Source: Pseudomonadota bacterium (GTDB lineage: Bacteria > Pseudomonadota > Gammaproteobacteria > Steroidobacterales > Steroidobacteraceae). From it: a stretch of DNA of 64,000 bases. Positions 25,994 through 35,654 of the stretch are shown piece by piece. A model generated the notes under the pieces. The model worked only from the letters and a program-made list of their open reading frames with translations, was not told the origin of the DNA and made no database searches. Positions within the stretch are counted from its first letter, which is position 1. The number at the start of each line of letters is the position of its first letter. The stretch lies in the NCBI GenBank assembly GCA_023423065.1, contig JAFAGC010000057.1:1-64000 (forward strand), read 5' to 3'. A program made the translations under genes and the position numbers.

Positions 25994-28186
25994 ATGAGTG
26001 ATTGGTCTCGCTGGAATCTTCCCGCCCGCATCGCATTCGTCGCCGCTGGCGGGATCGCGTCGGGTCCCTTGATGGCCGCTGAGCCGAATGCCGCCGAATC
26101 CCAGGAACTCGAAGAGGTCGTGGTCACGGCCGAACGGCGCGAGGTCAACCTGCAGGACGTGCCCGCGTCCGCCACGGTGCTCACCGCGGAGGCGCTGGCT
26201 TCCAAGGGTGTCGACAACGTGCTCGACATCCAGAACGTGGCGCCGAGTGTCGCGATCAACACTTACAACCGCTCGACGTTCATCAACATCCGCGGCGTCG
26301 GTATCGGCCAATCCGCGCCCACGTCGAACCCGGGCGTCGCGTATTACGTCGACGGCAGTTTCATCCCGCACGAACAATTCATCGCGCAGTCGTTCTTCGA
26401 CATCGAGTCGATCGAAGTGCTGCGCGGACCGCAGGGCACCTTGACCGGCCAGAACTCCACGGGCGGCGCCATCTACGTGCGCACGCCGGCCCCGCAGTTC
26501 GGGGAGTTCTCGGGATACGTCGATCAGACCGTCGCGAGCGACGACTGGTACCGCACGGTCGCGGCCGTCAACATTCCCGCCGGCGACAAGTTCGCGATGC
26601 GCGTCTCGGGCGTCTACGACGACCGCGGCAGCTTCACCGACAACATCGGTCCGAGCCCGAGCAGTCCCGGCAGCGGCCGCGATCTCGCCGGTCGCGTGGC
26701 GATCCGTTACGCGCCCACCGATTCGATCTCGTTCGATCTGCGCTACGAGCACTTCGACCGCGACACCGACTACAACGCGATCAAGAACCGCAACGATCTC
26801 GTGACCTCGGATCCGTTCACGATCGAGGAAGATGCGATTTCCTTCCTGAACCAGAAAGGCGACCGCGCCTCGCTCGAGGCGAACTTCGAGCTCTCGCCGA
26901 CATTGGGATTGCGCTTCCAGACGAGCTGGCTCGACGCCACGACGATCGACCAGGCCGACGGCGATCGCACCGCGACCGCGCAGGCGGTGCCCGGGAACCT
27001 GCCGACGAACGGCGCCAACACCGCGCTGTACCGCGGCCGCGTGAGCTGGACGTCGCAGGAACTGACGACCTGGGTCAGCGAGCTCAACCTGCTGTCGAAG
27101 GGTGACGGGCCCGTGCAGTGGGTCGTGGGTGCGTTCTATCTCGAAGAGGAAAGCCCCGTGCAGGTGCTGCGTGACAACCGCAACACCGTGGATTTCGTGC
27201 AGTCGAATTCCAGCATCGTCACCGAGCTCGAGAACACTTCTAAGTCGGTGTTCGCGCAGGTGGACTATCGCTTCGCCACGTCCTGGGCGCTGGACCTCGG
27301 TCTGCGTTACTCGGAGGACGAGCAGACGTACACGCGGCTCGCGATCCCGGGTCCGCCGCCGCCGGGATGTTTCCCGTGCACGTCCGAGCTCGAGTCCGAC
27401 GAGATGACCGGCCGGCTCGGCTTGAAGTACTTCGCGAGCGACGACGTGATGGTGTACGCGACCGCGTCGAAGGGTTACAAGGCGGGCGGCATCAATCTCG
27501 ATCCGCGACTGCCAGACTACCAGCCCGAGACCAACGAGATGGGCGAGCTCGGCATCAAGTCGACGGTCGCGAATGGCCGGCTGCGCATCAACGGCGCGCT
27601 GTTCTATTCGGAGTACGACGGCATCCAGCTCTCGTCGCTCACCGCGGTGGGAACGCCGCCGGCGCTGCTGCCCAACACGTTGAACGCGGCGCCGGCCGAG
27701 ATCTACGGCGCGGAGATCGAAATGCTCGGACGTTTCGCAGGCTTCGAGTTCAACCTGGGCGCAAGCACGTTGAACAGCGAGTTCACCGAGGACGCGATGC
27801 TGACGGACTCGCAGACCAACACGAACCGCCTCGTGCCCGCCGGGTCGCCGGTGCCGTTCGCGCCGGAGCTCACGTTGAACGCCGGCATGCAATACGACTT
27901 CCTCGTCGGCTCCTGGAGCATCACGCCGCGTGTCCAGGTCACGTACATGGACGAGCAGCTCTCGACTCCGTTCCGCTACGAGGCCACGGTGGTGCCGTCG
28001 CGCACGGTCGCGGACCTGCGGGTCACGATGAAGCCCTCGGACGCGGTGCGAATCGAGGCCTTCGCGAACAACATCTTCGACGAGACTTACATCGCCGCGC
28101 AGGTACAGGACGCCAGCTCGGCGAGCGGCGGCATCATCTACGGCCCGCCGCGCCAGTTCGGCGTGCGCGCGAAGTTCGACTTCTGA
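25994..28186 (+). CDS. TonB-dependent receptor
   Basis: 730-residue outer-membrane receptor of the FecA/CirA-like group. The ATG at 25994 has GAAGGAG upstream. Signal peptide to about 29, TonB box EEVVVTAERR (40-49), plug with IRGVGIGQ and IEVLRGPQGTLTGQNSTGGAI, then a 22-strand barrel ending VRAKFDF. The classic siderophore-type or xenobiotic-type plug differs from the large carbohydrate receptor at 11494. It heads an apparent operon with a dihaem cytochrome c and an OmpA-like protein. Confidence 0.9.
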   Translation: MSDWSRWNLPARIAFVAAGGIASGPLMAAEPNAAESQELEEVVVTAERREVNLQDVPASATVLTAEALASKGVDNVLDIQNVAPSVAINTYNRSTFINIRGVGIGQSAPTSNPGVAYYVDGSFIPHEQFIAQSFFDIESIEVLRGPQGTLTGQNSTGGAIYVRTPAPQFGEFSGYVDQTVASDDWYRTVAAVNIPAGDKFAMRVSGVYDDRGSFTDNIGPSPSSPGSGRDLAGRVAIRYAPTDSISFDLRYEHFDRDTDYNAIKNRNDLVTSDPFTIEEDAISFLNQKGDRASLEANFELSPTLGLRFQTSWLDATTIDQADGDRTATAQAVPGNLPTNGANTALYRGRVSWTSQELTTWVSELNLLSKGDGPVQWVVGAFYLEEESPVQVLRDNRNTVDFVQSNSSIVTELENTSKSVFAQVDYRFATSWALDLGLRYSEDEQTYTRLAIPGPPPPGCFPCTSELESDEMTGRLGLKYFASDDVMVYATASKGYKAGGINLDPRLPDYQPETNEMGELGIKSTVANGRLRINGALFYSEYDGIQLSSLTAVGTPPALLPNTLNAAPAEIYGAEIEMLGRFAGFEFNLGASTLNSEFTEDAMLTDSQTNTNRLVPAGSPVPFAPELTLNAGMQYDFLVGSWSITPRVQVTYMDEQLSTPFRYEATVVPSRTVADLRVTMKPSDAVRIEAFANNIFDETYIAAQVQDASSASGGIIYGPPRQFGVRAKFDF

Positions 28187-28195
28187 GGGTGAGTA

Positions 28196-29677
28196 TTGCG
28201 TAGGGATTTCGTTCTCGTCCTGGGACTGCTGGCGGCATCGTTCACGTGTGCCGCCCAGTCCCCAGGACCCTCGTCGACGAGCTGGTGGACGCCGGGGAGC
28301 GGGAGGCCGCTCGAAGCGCTGGCGACGTACGGCAACGCGCACGGCAGCGTCGGCGTGCTGAATGCCGGCGGACCCGTCGTCACCGCGGGCCATCCGTTCT
28401 TCGAGCCCATCGGCGGCAACGGCCGCGCGTGCGTGACCTGCCATCAGCCCGGAAACGCGATGTCGTTGTCGGTCGAGATGATCCGGAAACGGTGGGAGGA
28501 CACGCAGGGGAAGGACCCGCTGTTCGCGCCGGTGGATGGCGCGAACTGTCCGAACCTTCCGGCCGGCGATCCGCGCTCGCATTCGCTGCTGCTCGAACGC
28601 GGATTGTTTCGCATCTTCCTGCCGTGGCCGCCGAAGCGTGCGGATGGTTCGGCGATCGATCCGGAATTCACGCTCGAGGTCGTGCGTGATCCCACCGGCT
28701 GCAACACGCACCCGGAGTACGGACTGAGCAGCTCCAACCCGACTGTGTCCGTCTACCGCCGGCCGCGCCCGGTCGCGAACCTGCGTTACGTGACGCACCA
28801 GGGTTTCGGCGTGTTCGCGTTCATCGGCAAGAACGGACTGCCCGCGACGCGCGATCCCGAGACGGGTCTGCCGAGCGCGATGAACCTGATGGCCGACGCG
28901 CGCCAGCCGACGCTCGCGACGCAGGCGGCGGAAGCCGCCGCGATGCACCTGCAGCTCGGCGGCCGACTCGAGGGCGAGCGTCTGCGGCGTATCGTGGATT
29001 TCGAAAAGCAGGTGTACGCCGCGCAGGAGTCGGGCGACGCGCCCGGACTCGGCGTGCGCAACGTCGCCGCCGGACGCGAGGGACTGCTCGGCAACAACAT
29101 CACGAACTTCGTCGTGCCGCTGGGCGATACGCGCCGGGATGGCGACGGGAAACTCGCGTCGATCGCGCGTGGCCACGACGTGTTCATGTTCCGCACGTTC
29201 TGGATCCGCGACGCGATGCATCTCAACTCGGTGGGCCTCGGCAATCCGGCGAAGCGCACCTGCGCGACCTGTCACGGCATGCACATGATGGGCATGGACA
29301 TCGCGAACGGCTGGATGGACATCGGCACCACGAACCTGCCGTGGGCGCGCGAGGAGCCGCTGAATCCGTGGAACGAACGCAAGCCCTCGCTGCCGTTGTT
29401 CAAGGTCACCTGCAAGCCGGACGTCGCGCCGCATCCGTTCCTCGGCCGCGTGATCTACACGCAGGACCCGGGACGCGCGCTGATCTCCGGCAAGTGCAAC
29501 GACGTCGGGACCATCGTCATGCAGCAATTCCGCGGCCTTGCGGCGCGCGCGCCGTATTTTTCGAACGGTTCGGCCGCGACGCTCGAGGAGATGGTCGATT
29601 TCTACGACCGGCGCTTCAACATCGGTTTCACGGACCAGGAGCGGGAAGATCTCGTGAACTTCCTGGCCGCATTGTGA
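28196..29677 (+). CDS. Exported dihaem c-type cytochrome, peroxidase/MauG-like
   Basis: 493 residues, signal peptide (LVLGLLAASFTCAAQ), two haem attachment sites: CVTCH (79-83) and CATCH (356-360). The C-terminal part includes LAARAPYFSNGSAATLEEMVDFYDRRF, typical of the bacterial cytochrome c peroxidase/MauG superfamily. The start is a TTG at 28196 with GAGGGTGAG upstream; no ATG/GTG fits. It lies 9 bp after the TBDR and its stop overlaps the next gene (GTGA). It may oxidise the receptor's substrate or an iron/quinone compound in the periplasm. The reaction is not predictable from sequence. Confidence 0.82.
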   Translation: MRRDFVLVLGLLAASFTCAAQSPGPSSTSWWTPGSGRPLEALATYGNAHGSVGVLNAGGPVVTAGHPFFEPIGGNGRACVTCHQPGNAMSLSVEMIRKRWEDTQGKDPLFAPVDGANCPNLPAGDPRSHSLLLERGLFRIFLPWPPKRADGSAIDPEFTLEVVRDPTGCNTHPEYGLSSSNPTVSVYRRPRPVANLRYVTHQGFGVFAFIGKNGLPATRDPETGLPSAMNLMADARQPTLATQAAEAAAMHLQLGGRLEGERLRRIVDFEKQVYAAQESGDAPGLGVRNVAAGREGLLGNNITNFVVPLGDTRRDGDGKLASIARGHDVFMFRTFWIRDAMHLNSVGLGNPAKRTCATCHGMHMMGMDIANGWMDIGTTNLPWAREEPLNPWNERKPSLPLFKVTCKPDVAPHPFLGRVIYTQDPGRALISGKCNDVGTIVMQQFRGLAARAPYFSNGSAATLEEMVDFYDRRFNIGFTDQEREDLVNFLAAL

Positions 29678-30459
29678 GGCGGGCGTTCACAGCGCTCGCG
29701 TTTTGCGTGGCCGTCGTCGCCGCCGGCGCCGAAAGCGCGGGGCAGCGCATCAGTTTCGTGAGCTGTCCGGTCGTGCGCGATACGCGCACGGTGCCGTGCT
29801 GGCTGGCCGAGCACCGGGGGCAGATGTATTTCCTCACGTTGCAGACCGACGTCAGCGCGCCTGTCACGCCGCCCTGGCTGGGACACAAGGTGTTGGTGGA
29901 AGGTGTCGTCTCCGACAAGCCCGACATCTGCGGCGGTCGGGTGATCGAGCCGGTCACGCTCTCGGTGCTTCCCGAACTCGATGCATCGTGCAACACGATG
30001 CTGCCCGCGGAGGACCGCTACGAACTGGGGTTCGAGCCGCCGCGGCCGCCGGGTCCGAGCCGCGGGCGGCTCGCGTTCGGCGATCCGGTGACGCGTAATG
30101 CCGGCCCCGACGTGACCGAACGCCGCGTCACGCTGCGTTACGAGTTCGACGGCAAGGTGATGTTCCGCCATGCGCAGAACCTGCAGCGCATCTTCGACAC
30201 CGCGCGCTCGACGGGCGCGAGCGAGGTACGCATCACCGCGTACCGCTCGGGCTCGCGCCTGTCCGATGGCACGGTGATGCGCGAGCGCGAGAGCATCGCG
30301 CGCGAACGCGGCGAGCAGATCCGCGAGTTGCTCCAAGGCGCGGGGCTCGAAGGGGTGAAGTACAGCGTGAGCTGGCGGGACCTCTCGAAAAAGCCCGACG
30401 GTAGCGCCGCCGATTTCGAGAATCGCCGCGCCGATGTCGAGATCATCGGCGGACGATGA
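29674..30459 (+). CDS. Periplasmic protein with OmpA-like C-terminal domain
   Basis: 261 residues with a signal peptide (FTALAFCVAVVAAGAES). The N-terminal half has Cys pairs (SFVSCPVV, VPCWLAE, DICGG, SCNTM) suggesting disulfides. The C-terminal half matches the OmpA/MotB peptidoglycan-binding pattern: ASEVRITAYRSGSRLSD, RERGEQIRELLQGAGL and a final ENRRADVEII. GTG start at 29674 overlaps the cytochrome stop. It probably anchors a receptor/cytochrome assembly to the cell wall, which is inference from gene order. Confidence 0.65.
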   Translation: MRRAFTALAFCVAVVAAGAESAGQRISFVSCPVVRDTRTVPCWLAEHRGQMYFLTLQTDVSAPVTPPWLGHKVLVEGVVSDKPDICGGRVIEPVTLSVLPELDASCNTMLPAEDRYELGFEPPRPPGPSRGRLAFGDPVTRNAGPDVTERRVTLRYEFDGKVMFRHAQNLQRIFDTARSTGASEVRITAYRSGSRLSDGTVMRERESIARERGEQIRELLQGAGLEGVKYSVSWRDLSKKPDGSAADFENRRADVEIIGGR

Positions 30460-30485
30460 CGCGCAAAAGCTGACTCAGCGTTTTC

Positions 30486-31667
30486 TCACCCGGCACCGAC
30501 CAGGCGCAGGGGTACGGAGATCGGGCCGAGCTCGGGCATGCCGCTCATCTTGAGATCTCCGCACAGTTCGAAATGAGAGGTCTGCTTCAAGAGCTCTTCG
30601 AGCGCGATGCGCAGTTCCTGGCGCGCGAGGGCGATGCCCGCGCACATGTGGGGGCCGCGGCCGAAGGCGAGGTGCTGACGGATGTTCGGGCGGCGCAGCT
30701 TGAACTCGTCCGGTTCCGGGAATACGGACTCGTCGCGATTCGCGGAGGCGTAGACGAGCGCGATCGGCTCGCCGGGTTTGATCCGGCGGCCGTGCAACTC
30801 CACCTCGGTCTTCGCGGAACGCGCGAAGCCCCGATACGGCGTGTACAGCCGCAGGAATTCCTCCACCGCATCCGGAACCAGCGAGAGGTCCGCGCGCAAC
30901 TCGTTCTGCAGCTTCACGTCGCGCGACAGGTGCACCGCGATGCTGCCGAGCAGGATCGGCGGCGCGACCAGTCCCACCACGAGCACCTGCCGCACGCAGC
31001 CGGCCAGCAGGTTCTCCGGAAACGGGTTGCCCTGGTCGTCGCGCGCTTCGAGCAGCGAGCTCGTCGGGTCGACGGACGGATCGCGCGGCTGCGCGCGCCG
31101 CTCCGCGATCACCTCCGCGGCCATCTCGGCGAGCTGCGCGGCGGCCACCGCGACGCTGTTCTTGTCGAACGCCTCCCAGGCTTTCACGTAGGCCCTGGCG
31201 GTGCTCCACAACACCTGCGTCTGCGCGTCCGTGAGGCCTAACCACTCTCCGAACACGGCCGCGGGCAGGGGGCTCGAGAAATGTTCGACGAAGTCGGCTT
31301 CGCCCATCGCGACCAGCGACTGCATCAGCGTGCGCGCCGCGCGCCGCGTGGTGTTCTCGATCGCCGCGACGCGCGGGCCGCCGAGCGCGCGATCGATGGC
31401 GCGGCGATAGGGCGTGTGATCGGGCGGATCGAGGTGCAGCGGCGGACGGCGGCCGGTCGTCGACGAGCCCGGCACGACGTTGCGCACCGAGGTGATGTAG
31501 AGCTCCGGCTGCTGCAGGATGTCGAGGATGTCCTGGTAGCGGGTCACCGCCCAGAAGCCGTCGAACGCACGGCTGTGCGCGACGGGACACCGCGCGCGCA
31601 GGTCGGCGAACACCGCGTGCGAATGCTCGAAGCTTTCTTCCGCCGTGGGATCGTATTCGTCCGGCAT
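30486..31667 (-). CDS. Cytochrome P450 with atypical I-helix
   Basis: 393-residue bacterial P450. The haem loop FGRGPHMCAG provides Cys342, and the ExxR motif is Glu270-Arg273 (EEFLR). The I-helix position normally holding AG-x-(E/D)-T-T reads VGLVAPP (231-237), so both the acid and the threonine for oxygen activation are missing. The gene lies 55 bp downstream of an MFS gene on the same strand, with no ferredoxin or reductase nearby. Such P450s can be peroxygenase-like or isomerase/dehydratase-like. The substrate is unknown. Confidence 0.88.
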   Translation of the reverse strand: MPDEYDPTAEESFEHSHAVFADLRARCPVAHSRAFDGFWAVTRYQDILDILQQPELYITSVRNVVPGSSTTGRRPPLHLDPPDHTPYRRAIDRALGGPRVAAIENTTRRAARTLMQSLVAMGEADFVEHFSSPLPAAVFGEWLGLTDAQTQVLWSTARAYVKAWEAFDKNSVAVAAAQLAEMAAEVIAERRAQPRDPSVDPTSSLLEARDDQGNPFPENLLAGCVRQVLVVGLVAPPILLGSIAVHLSRDVKLQNELRADLSLVPDAVEEFLRLYTPYRGFARSAKTEVELHGRRIKPGEPIALVYASANRDESVFPEPDEFKLRRPNIRQHLAFGRGPHMCAGIALARQELRIALEELLKQTSHFELCGDLKMSGMPELGPISVPLRLVGAG

Positions 31668-31722
31668 CGGCGCATGTTAGGGAGCGCCCGCCGGGCTGGG
31701 TAACAGTGGATCGATCTACCGG

Positions 31723-32997
31723 CTATAAGCCATGCCGATGTGCCCGTGGCCGCAGCAGCCACACGGCGAGCGCGGCGAGCGCCGACAGGGCGGCAATGGC
31801 GAAGACCGGGCCGTCGAACGATTCGGTGCGCTCGCGCACCCAGCCGACGAAGGTCGGGATCGTGAGCCCGGCGAGATTGCCGCACATGTTGATCAGCGCG
31901 AAGCCGGTCGCGAGGCCCGCGGGACTCAGGAACAGCGGCGGCAGCGTCCAGAACGTGCCCTGGGCCGCGCCCATCGCGAGGCCGGCGAGCAGCAGCACGG
32001 CCAGCGCCGAGGCGCCCGTGCCCAACAACGGCGCGATGCCGATCAGCACGGCGGAGGCGAGCGCGGCCAGGCCCACGTGCCAGTAACGCTCCTGCGTGCG
32101 GTCCGAGTGCCAGGCGTTGATCAACATGCCCGCGGCGACGGCGACCCAGGGCAGCGCGGAGAGGAAGCCGATCTCGAGATCGGAGCTGCTTGCGGACAGG
32201 TGCCGGATGATCTGCGGCAGCCAGTACAACATGCCGTTCGCGCCGGCCATCAATCCGAACCAGCACAGGCTCGCGATCCACAGTCGGCCGTTGCGCAGCG
32301 GCGAGCCTCCGGTGCGCGCGGGCGCGGACTGCTTGTCGTGCGCGATCTCGTCCTCGAGCCAGCGGCGTTCGTCGTCGGAGAGCCACGCCGCATCGCGCGG
32401 CGTGTCGGGTAACGCGCGCAGCGCGACGACCGCGAGCAGCAGCGTCGGCGCGCCCTCGATGAAGAACATCCAGCGCCAGCCGGGCCATTGGATGGGGTTG
32501 TCCATGCTCATGAGCCAGCCCGCGAGCGGCCCGCCGAATACGGCCGACACCGGTACCGCGAGCATGAAAGTCGAGATCGCGCCCGCGCGATGCCGCGCGG
32601 GAATCCACTGCGCGAGATAGAACATGACGCCCGGCGCGAAGCCGCCTTCCGCGATGCCGAGCAGCAGGCGAAGCGCATAGAAGCTGTTCGCCGACTGCAC
32701 GAAGGCGAGGCCCGTCGCCGCCAGGCCCCACAGTCCCGCGCACGCGAACACCCAGCGGCGCATGCCGATCCGCTGCAGCAGCCACAGGCTCGGCCACTGG
32801 ATCAGGATGTAGCCGACGAAGAAGATGCTCACGCCGAACCCGTAGGTCTCCGGCGTGAGCCCGAGCGCCGCGTTCATCTGCAGCGCCGCGAAGCTCACGT
32901 TCGCGCGGTCGATGGTGCTCAGGAACAGCAGCGCGAGCAGCGGAATCAGCAGCCGGATTTTCGTCTTGCGAATGGTCGCGGGCATGGGCGGCGACAC
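31723..32997 (-). CDS. MFS transporter, anion:cation symporter type
   Basis: 424 residues and 12 predicted membrane segments. The motifs STIDRANVSFAALQMN, LLGIAEGGFAPGVMFYL and GWRWMFFIEGAPTLL identify the ACS family (tartrate/phthalate/sugar-acid type). The GTG at 32997 is selected because GGGAGGG sits 8-9 nt upstream; the ATG at 32985 lacks a ribosome site. It is divergent from the LysR gene with only 15 bp between starts and is followed by the P450 gene, suggesting a LysR-controlled uptake/oxidation pair. Confidence 0.85.
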   Translation of the reverse strand: MSPPMPATIRKTKIRLLIPLLALLFLSTIDRANVSFAALQMNAALGLTPETYGFGVSIFFVGYILIQWPSLWLLQRIGMRRWVFACAGLWGLAATGLAFVQSANSFYALRLLLGIAEGGFAPGVMFYLAQWIPARHRAGAISTFMLAVPVSAVFGGPLAGWLMSMDNPIQWPGWRWMFFIEGAPTLLLAVVALRALPDTPRDAAWLSDDERRWLEDEIAHDKQSAPARTGGSPLRNGRLWIASLCWFGLMAGANGMLYWLPQIIRHLSASSSDLEIGFLSALPWVAVAAGMLINAWHSDRTQERYWHVGLAALASAVLIGIAPLLGTGASALAVLLLAGLAMGAAQGTFWTLPPLFLSPAGLATGFALINMCGNLAGLTIPTFVGWVRERTESFDGPVFAIAALSALAALAVWLLRPRAHRHGL

Positions 32998-33012
32998 TTA
33001 TGATCCCTCCCC

Positions 33013-33891
33013 ATGGACAGCCGGAGATTGCGCTACTTCGTGCAGATCGTGGACAGCGGCAGCATTACTCGTGCCGCCGCGCTGAGCGGCGTGGCGCAGC
33101 CGGCGTTGAGCCAGCAGCTCGCCATCCTCGAGAACGAACTCAAGGTCAAATTGCTGGACCGCTCCGTGTCGGGCGTGACGCCCACGTCCGCGGGCCGCGT
33201 GCTCTACGCGCGCGCGCAATCGATCCTGCGGCAGTTCGACGATCTGCACGAGGCGGTGCATCGCGAAGTGAAGCCGCTGTCGGGAACGGTGATCGTGGGC
33301 ATGCCGCCGACCATGGTGCCGCGCTTCGGTCTGCCGCTCATCGAGAAGGTCTGCACCCAGCATCCCGAGATGCACCTGCAGTTCCGCGAGGAGGGCAGCC
33401 TCGTGCTGCAGGAGCTGCTCGTGAACGGAAAGATCGAGCTGTCGATCTCGGCGACGAAACCCGAAGGCGTACTGACCGGCGAGGAGATCCTCACCGAGGC
33501 GATCGTGCTCATGCACTCGCCCTCGATCGAACTGCCGGAACGCACGACCCTCGCCGATCTCGCGCCGTTGCCGTGGGTGGTGCCGCGCCGTCCCAACGCG
33601 GTCCGCACGCTGATCGACGGGGCGTTCGCCGCGCGGAACCTGTCGCTGAACGTCGCGGTGGAGATCGATTCGCTGCACAGCGCGATGGAAATCGTGCGGC
33701 GCGGTTTCGCCGTCGGCCCGATGACCCTGGGCGCGATGCAAGAAGATCTGGCCGCCGGCACCTTGCGCGCGCGGCAGCTCGGCGACACGCCGCTCATGCG
33801 CTCGTTGTACCTCGCGCACCGGCGCACGCCCGCCCTCACTCCCGCCGCGCAATTCGTGCACGGAATTCTCCGCGACCTCAGCGCGGAATGA
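33013..33891 (+). CDS. LysR-family transcriptional regulator
   Basis: 292 residues. An N-terminal winged helix-turn-helix (RLRYFVQIVDSGSITRAA, VAQPALSQQLAILE) and a C-terminal periplasmic-binding-like effector domain, closest in style to the Nac/Cbl branch. It almost touches the divergent MFS start (15 bp), so its own promoter must lie inside the MFS coding sequence. The obvious target is the MFS/P450 pair. Its 3' end overlaps the CocE gene by 14 bp. Confidence 0.88.
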   Translation: MDSRRLRYFVQIVDSGSITRAAALSGVAQPALSQQLAILENELKVKLLDRSVSGVTPTSAGRVLYARAQSILRQFDDLHEAVHREVKPLSGTVIVGMPPTMVPRFGLPLIEKVCTQHPEMHLQFREEGSLVLQELLVNGKIELSISATKPEGVLTGEEILTEAIVLMHSPSIELPERTTLADLAPLPWVVPRRPNAVRTLIDGAFAARNLSLNVAVEIDSLHSAMEIVRRGFAVGPMTLGAMQEDLAAGTLRARQLGDTPLMRSLYLAHRRTPALTPAAQFVHGILRDLSAE

Positions 33892-35620
33892 CCGGTAGTT
33901 CGATCCGCGACGCCGCGCCCGCGTGGTGCAGCAACGTGACCGTGGGCGCGGGATCGAGCTTCGGCGTGGAGCGTTGATCGGCGAACTGCAGCGTGAGCCG
34001 GATGCGATGGCCCGCCTTGAAGACGTACGACGTCGGCAGGAATTCGAACTCGGCCTCGACCGGAACACCGGGCTCGAGCGGACGCGCCGACTCCTGCGTG
34101 AACGGGTGCCACGGCAGCCCCATCGTCTCGTAAGGCGCCTGCGCGGTGGCGCGCAGCGAGGCGCGCAACTTTCCTTCGACTCCCACGTAGGTGTGCGTGC
34201 CATCGGGCGCGACGTCGTCGATGCGCGCGATGATGTCCGCGTCCGTCGCCGTGGACGCGAGCCAGATGTGACCGGTGGGGTGACCGGTCACTTCCGTGTC
34301 CCGCGCGAGCGGCTCGGTGACGAAGGTCATGCCCGTGGTCCAGAAGGCTTCCGCATCCGTGTCGTAGCTCACCGGTTTGCGCGTCTCTCCGGTGGATTTC
34401 TTCGGCGCATCCGACGCGAGCGAACCCGCGGATAGATAGAACGCGGTGCGGGCAGCCTTGGGCGGCCACACGGCCGAGGACTTCCAGGAGCGTTCCGGCG
34501 ATTCGTTGTACGTGTAATAGGTCACGGCCGGTTCGCGCATCACGCCGTTGTCGACGCCGCGCAGCCAGTGATCGAAGAACCGCAGCTCCTCGGTGACGAG
34601 ATCGAAGCCCGTCTCGGTGAGCACGCTCGCCCAGTCGCAGTGTCTGCCGGGTCCCAGGATCAGCTTCTTCGGGGTGCGCAGGTTGTTGAACGTATAGGCC
34701 GGGCCGTGGCCCGTGAAACCTTCCGCCCAGTTGACCGCGGCGTACACCGCAATGCCCGACTTGTTGATCTCATCCGCGTACGTGTGCGGGCTGCTCTCGA
34801 GCCACCAGGTGCTGCCGAACTCCGGAGACACGCTGTCGCGGAACGGTGCGGCCCCGGGCGTCTCGAGGTTGCGCGCGTGCTCGGCGATGGCCGCGGCGAG
34901 TAGTTTGTTGTCGGCGTCGCCGTCCACCGCGACCGCGCCGCGATCGCGCTCCTCGCGCGACGGTCCGCGCAGCATCATGGTCGGCGCGTTCTTCGGCGTG
35001 ATTCCGCCCGACGCGACGAACGCATAGACGTCCCACTCGCAGCTCATCGGGAAGATGGCCTTGAGGCTGGGCGGGGCGGTGGTCAGCGCCTGCATCTGGC
35101 TGCCGCCGGTGGCCGAACATCCCCACATGCCGACCTTGCCGTTGCTCCACGGCTGCGCGGCCAGCCACTCGGTGATGTCGTAGGCGTCGAAGCGGGCCGC
35201 GTCCTGCCACTCGCCGCGGTTGTAGCCGGCGTTGCGGCCGAAAGATGCGTACAGGCCGCGGAAATCCGCGACCGCGACCGCGTAGCCGTATTTCACGAGC
35301 TGCAGCGCCTTGCCCGGATAGTTAGCCGCCGTGAGCCCACCGCCGGTCGTGCGCCGGTTGTAAGGCGTGTGCATCCAGACGGTCGGCAGTTTGCCCGTGG
35401 CCACCTTGCCGTCCAGCGTCGGCAGGAACACGTCCACGGCGAGACGCGTGCCGTCGCGCACGGCGACGTACTGCGAGGTGAGCTGATGGCCGTCGTAGAT
35501 CGCCGGCGTGTATCCGCGGTATTCGCCGGGCTTCGAGACCTTGGGCCCGTCCGCGGCGGCGCCGGCGGCGGTGACGGTCACGAGAACCGCGAAGAAGAGA
35601 CTGCGAAACGTCTGCGACAT
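33878..35620 (-). CDS. Exported CocE/NonD-family hydrolase, end of the TRAP/dehydratase operon
   Basis: 580 residues with a signal peptide (FFAVLVTVTAAGAAA). S15/CocE hydrolase with the nucleophile elbow GCSATG (Ser169), a RGLYASFG segment and the C-terminal jelly-roll domain (HRIRLTLQFAD). It is 34 bp downstream of the CaiB gene on the same strand, so it is probably the last gene of the long operon. A periplasmic esterase/amidase would supply the free acid taken up by the TRAP system. That link is inferred from position only. Confidence 0.83.
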   Translation of the reverse strand: MSQTFRSLFFAVLVTVTAAGAAADGPKVSKPGEYRGYTPAIYDGHQLTSQYVAVRDGTRLAVDVFLPTLDGKVATGKLPTVWMHTPYNRRTTGGGLTAANYPGKALQLVKYGYAVAVADFRGLYASFGRNAGYNRGEWQDAARFDAYDITEWLAAQPWSNGKVGMWGCSATGGSQMQALTTAPPSLKAIFPMSCEWDVYAFVASGGITPKNAPTMMLRGPSREERDRGAVAVDGDADNKLLAAAIAEHARNLETPGAAPFRDSVSPEFGSTWWLESSPHTYADEINKSGIAVYAAVNWAEGFTGHGPAYTFNNLRTPKKLILGPGRHCDWASVLTETGFDLVTEELRFFDHWLRGVDNGVMREPAVTYYTYNESPERSWKSSAVWPPKAARTAFYLSAGSLASDAPKKSTGETRKPVSYDTDAEAFWTTGMTFVTEPLARDTEVTGHPTGHIWLASTATDADIIARIDDVAPDGTHTYVGVEGKLRASLRATAQAPYETMGLPWHPFTQESARPLEPGVPVEAEFEFLPTSYVFKAGHRIRLTLQFADQRSTPKLDPAPTVTLLHHAGAASRIELPVIPR

Positions 35621-35654
35621 GATTCCCCCGAACGGAAGCTGCTATGGACTCTGG

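Noticed and set aside
25952..29527. Very long minus-strand open frame opposite the TBDR and cytochrome genes
   Set aside because: Arg/Val/Asp-rich antisense of two clear genes; a by-product of high GC and absent stops, with no domain, signal or ribosome site.
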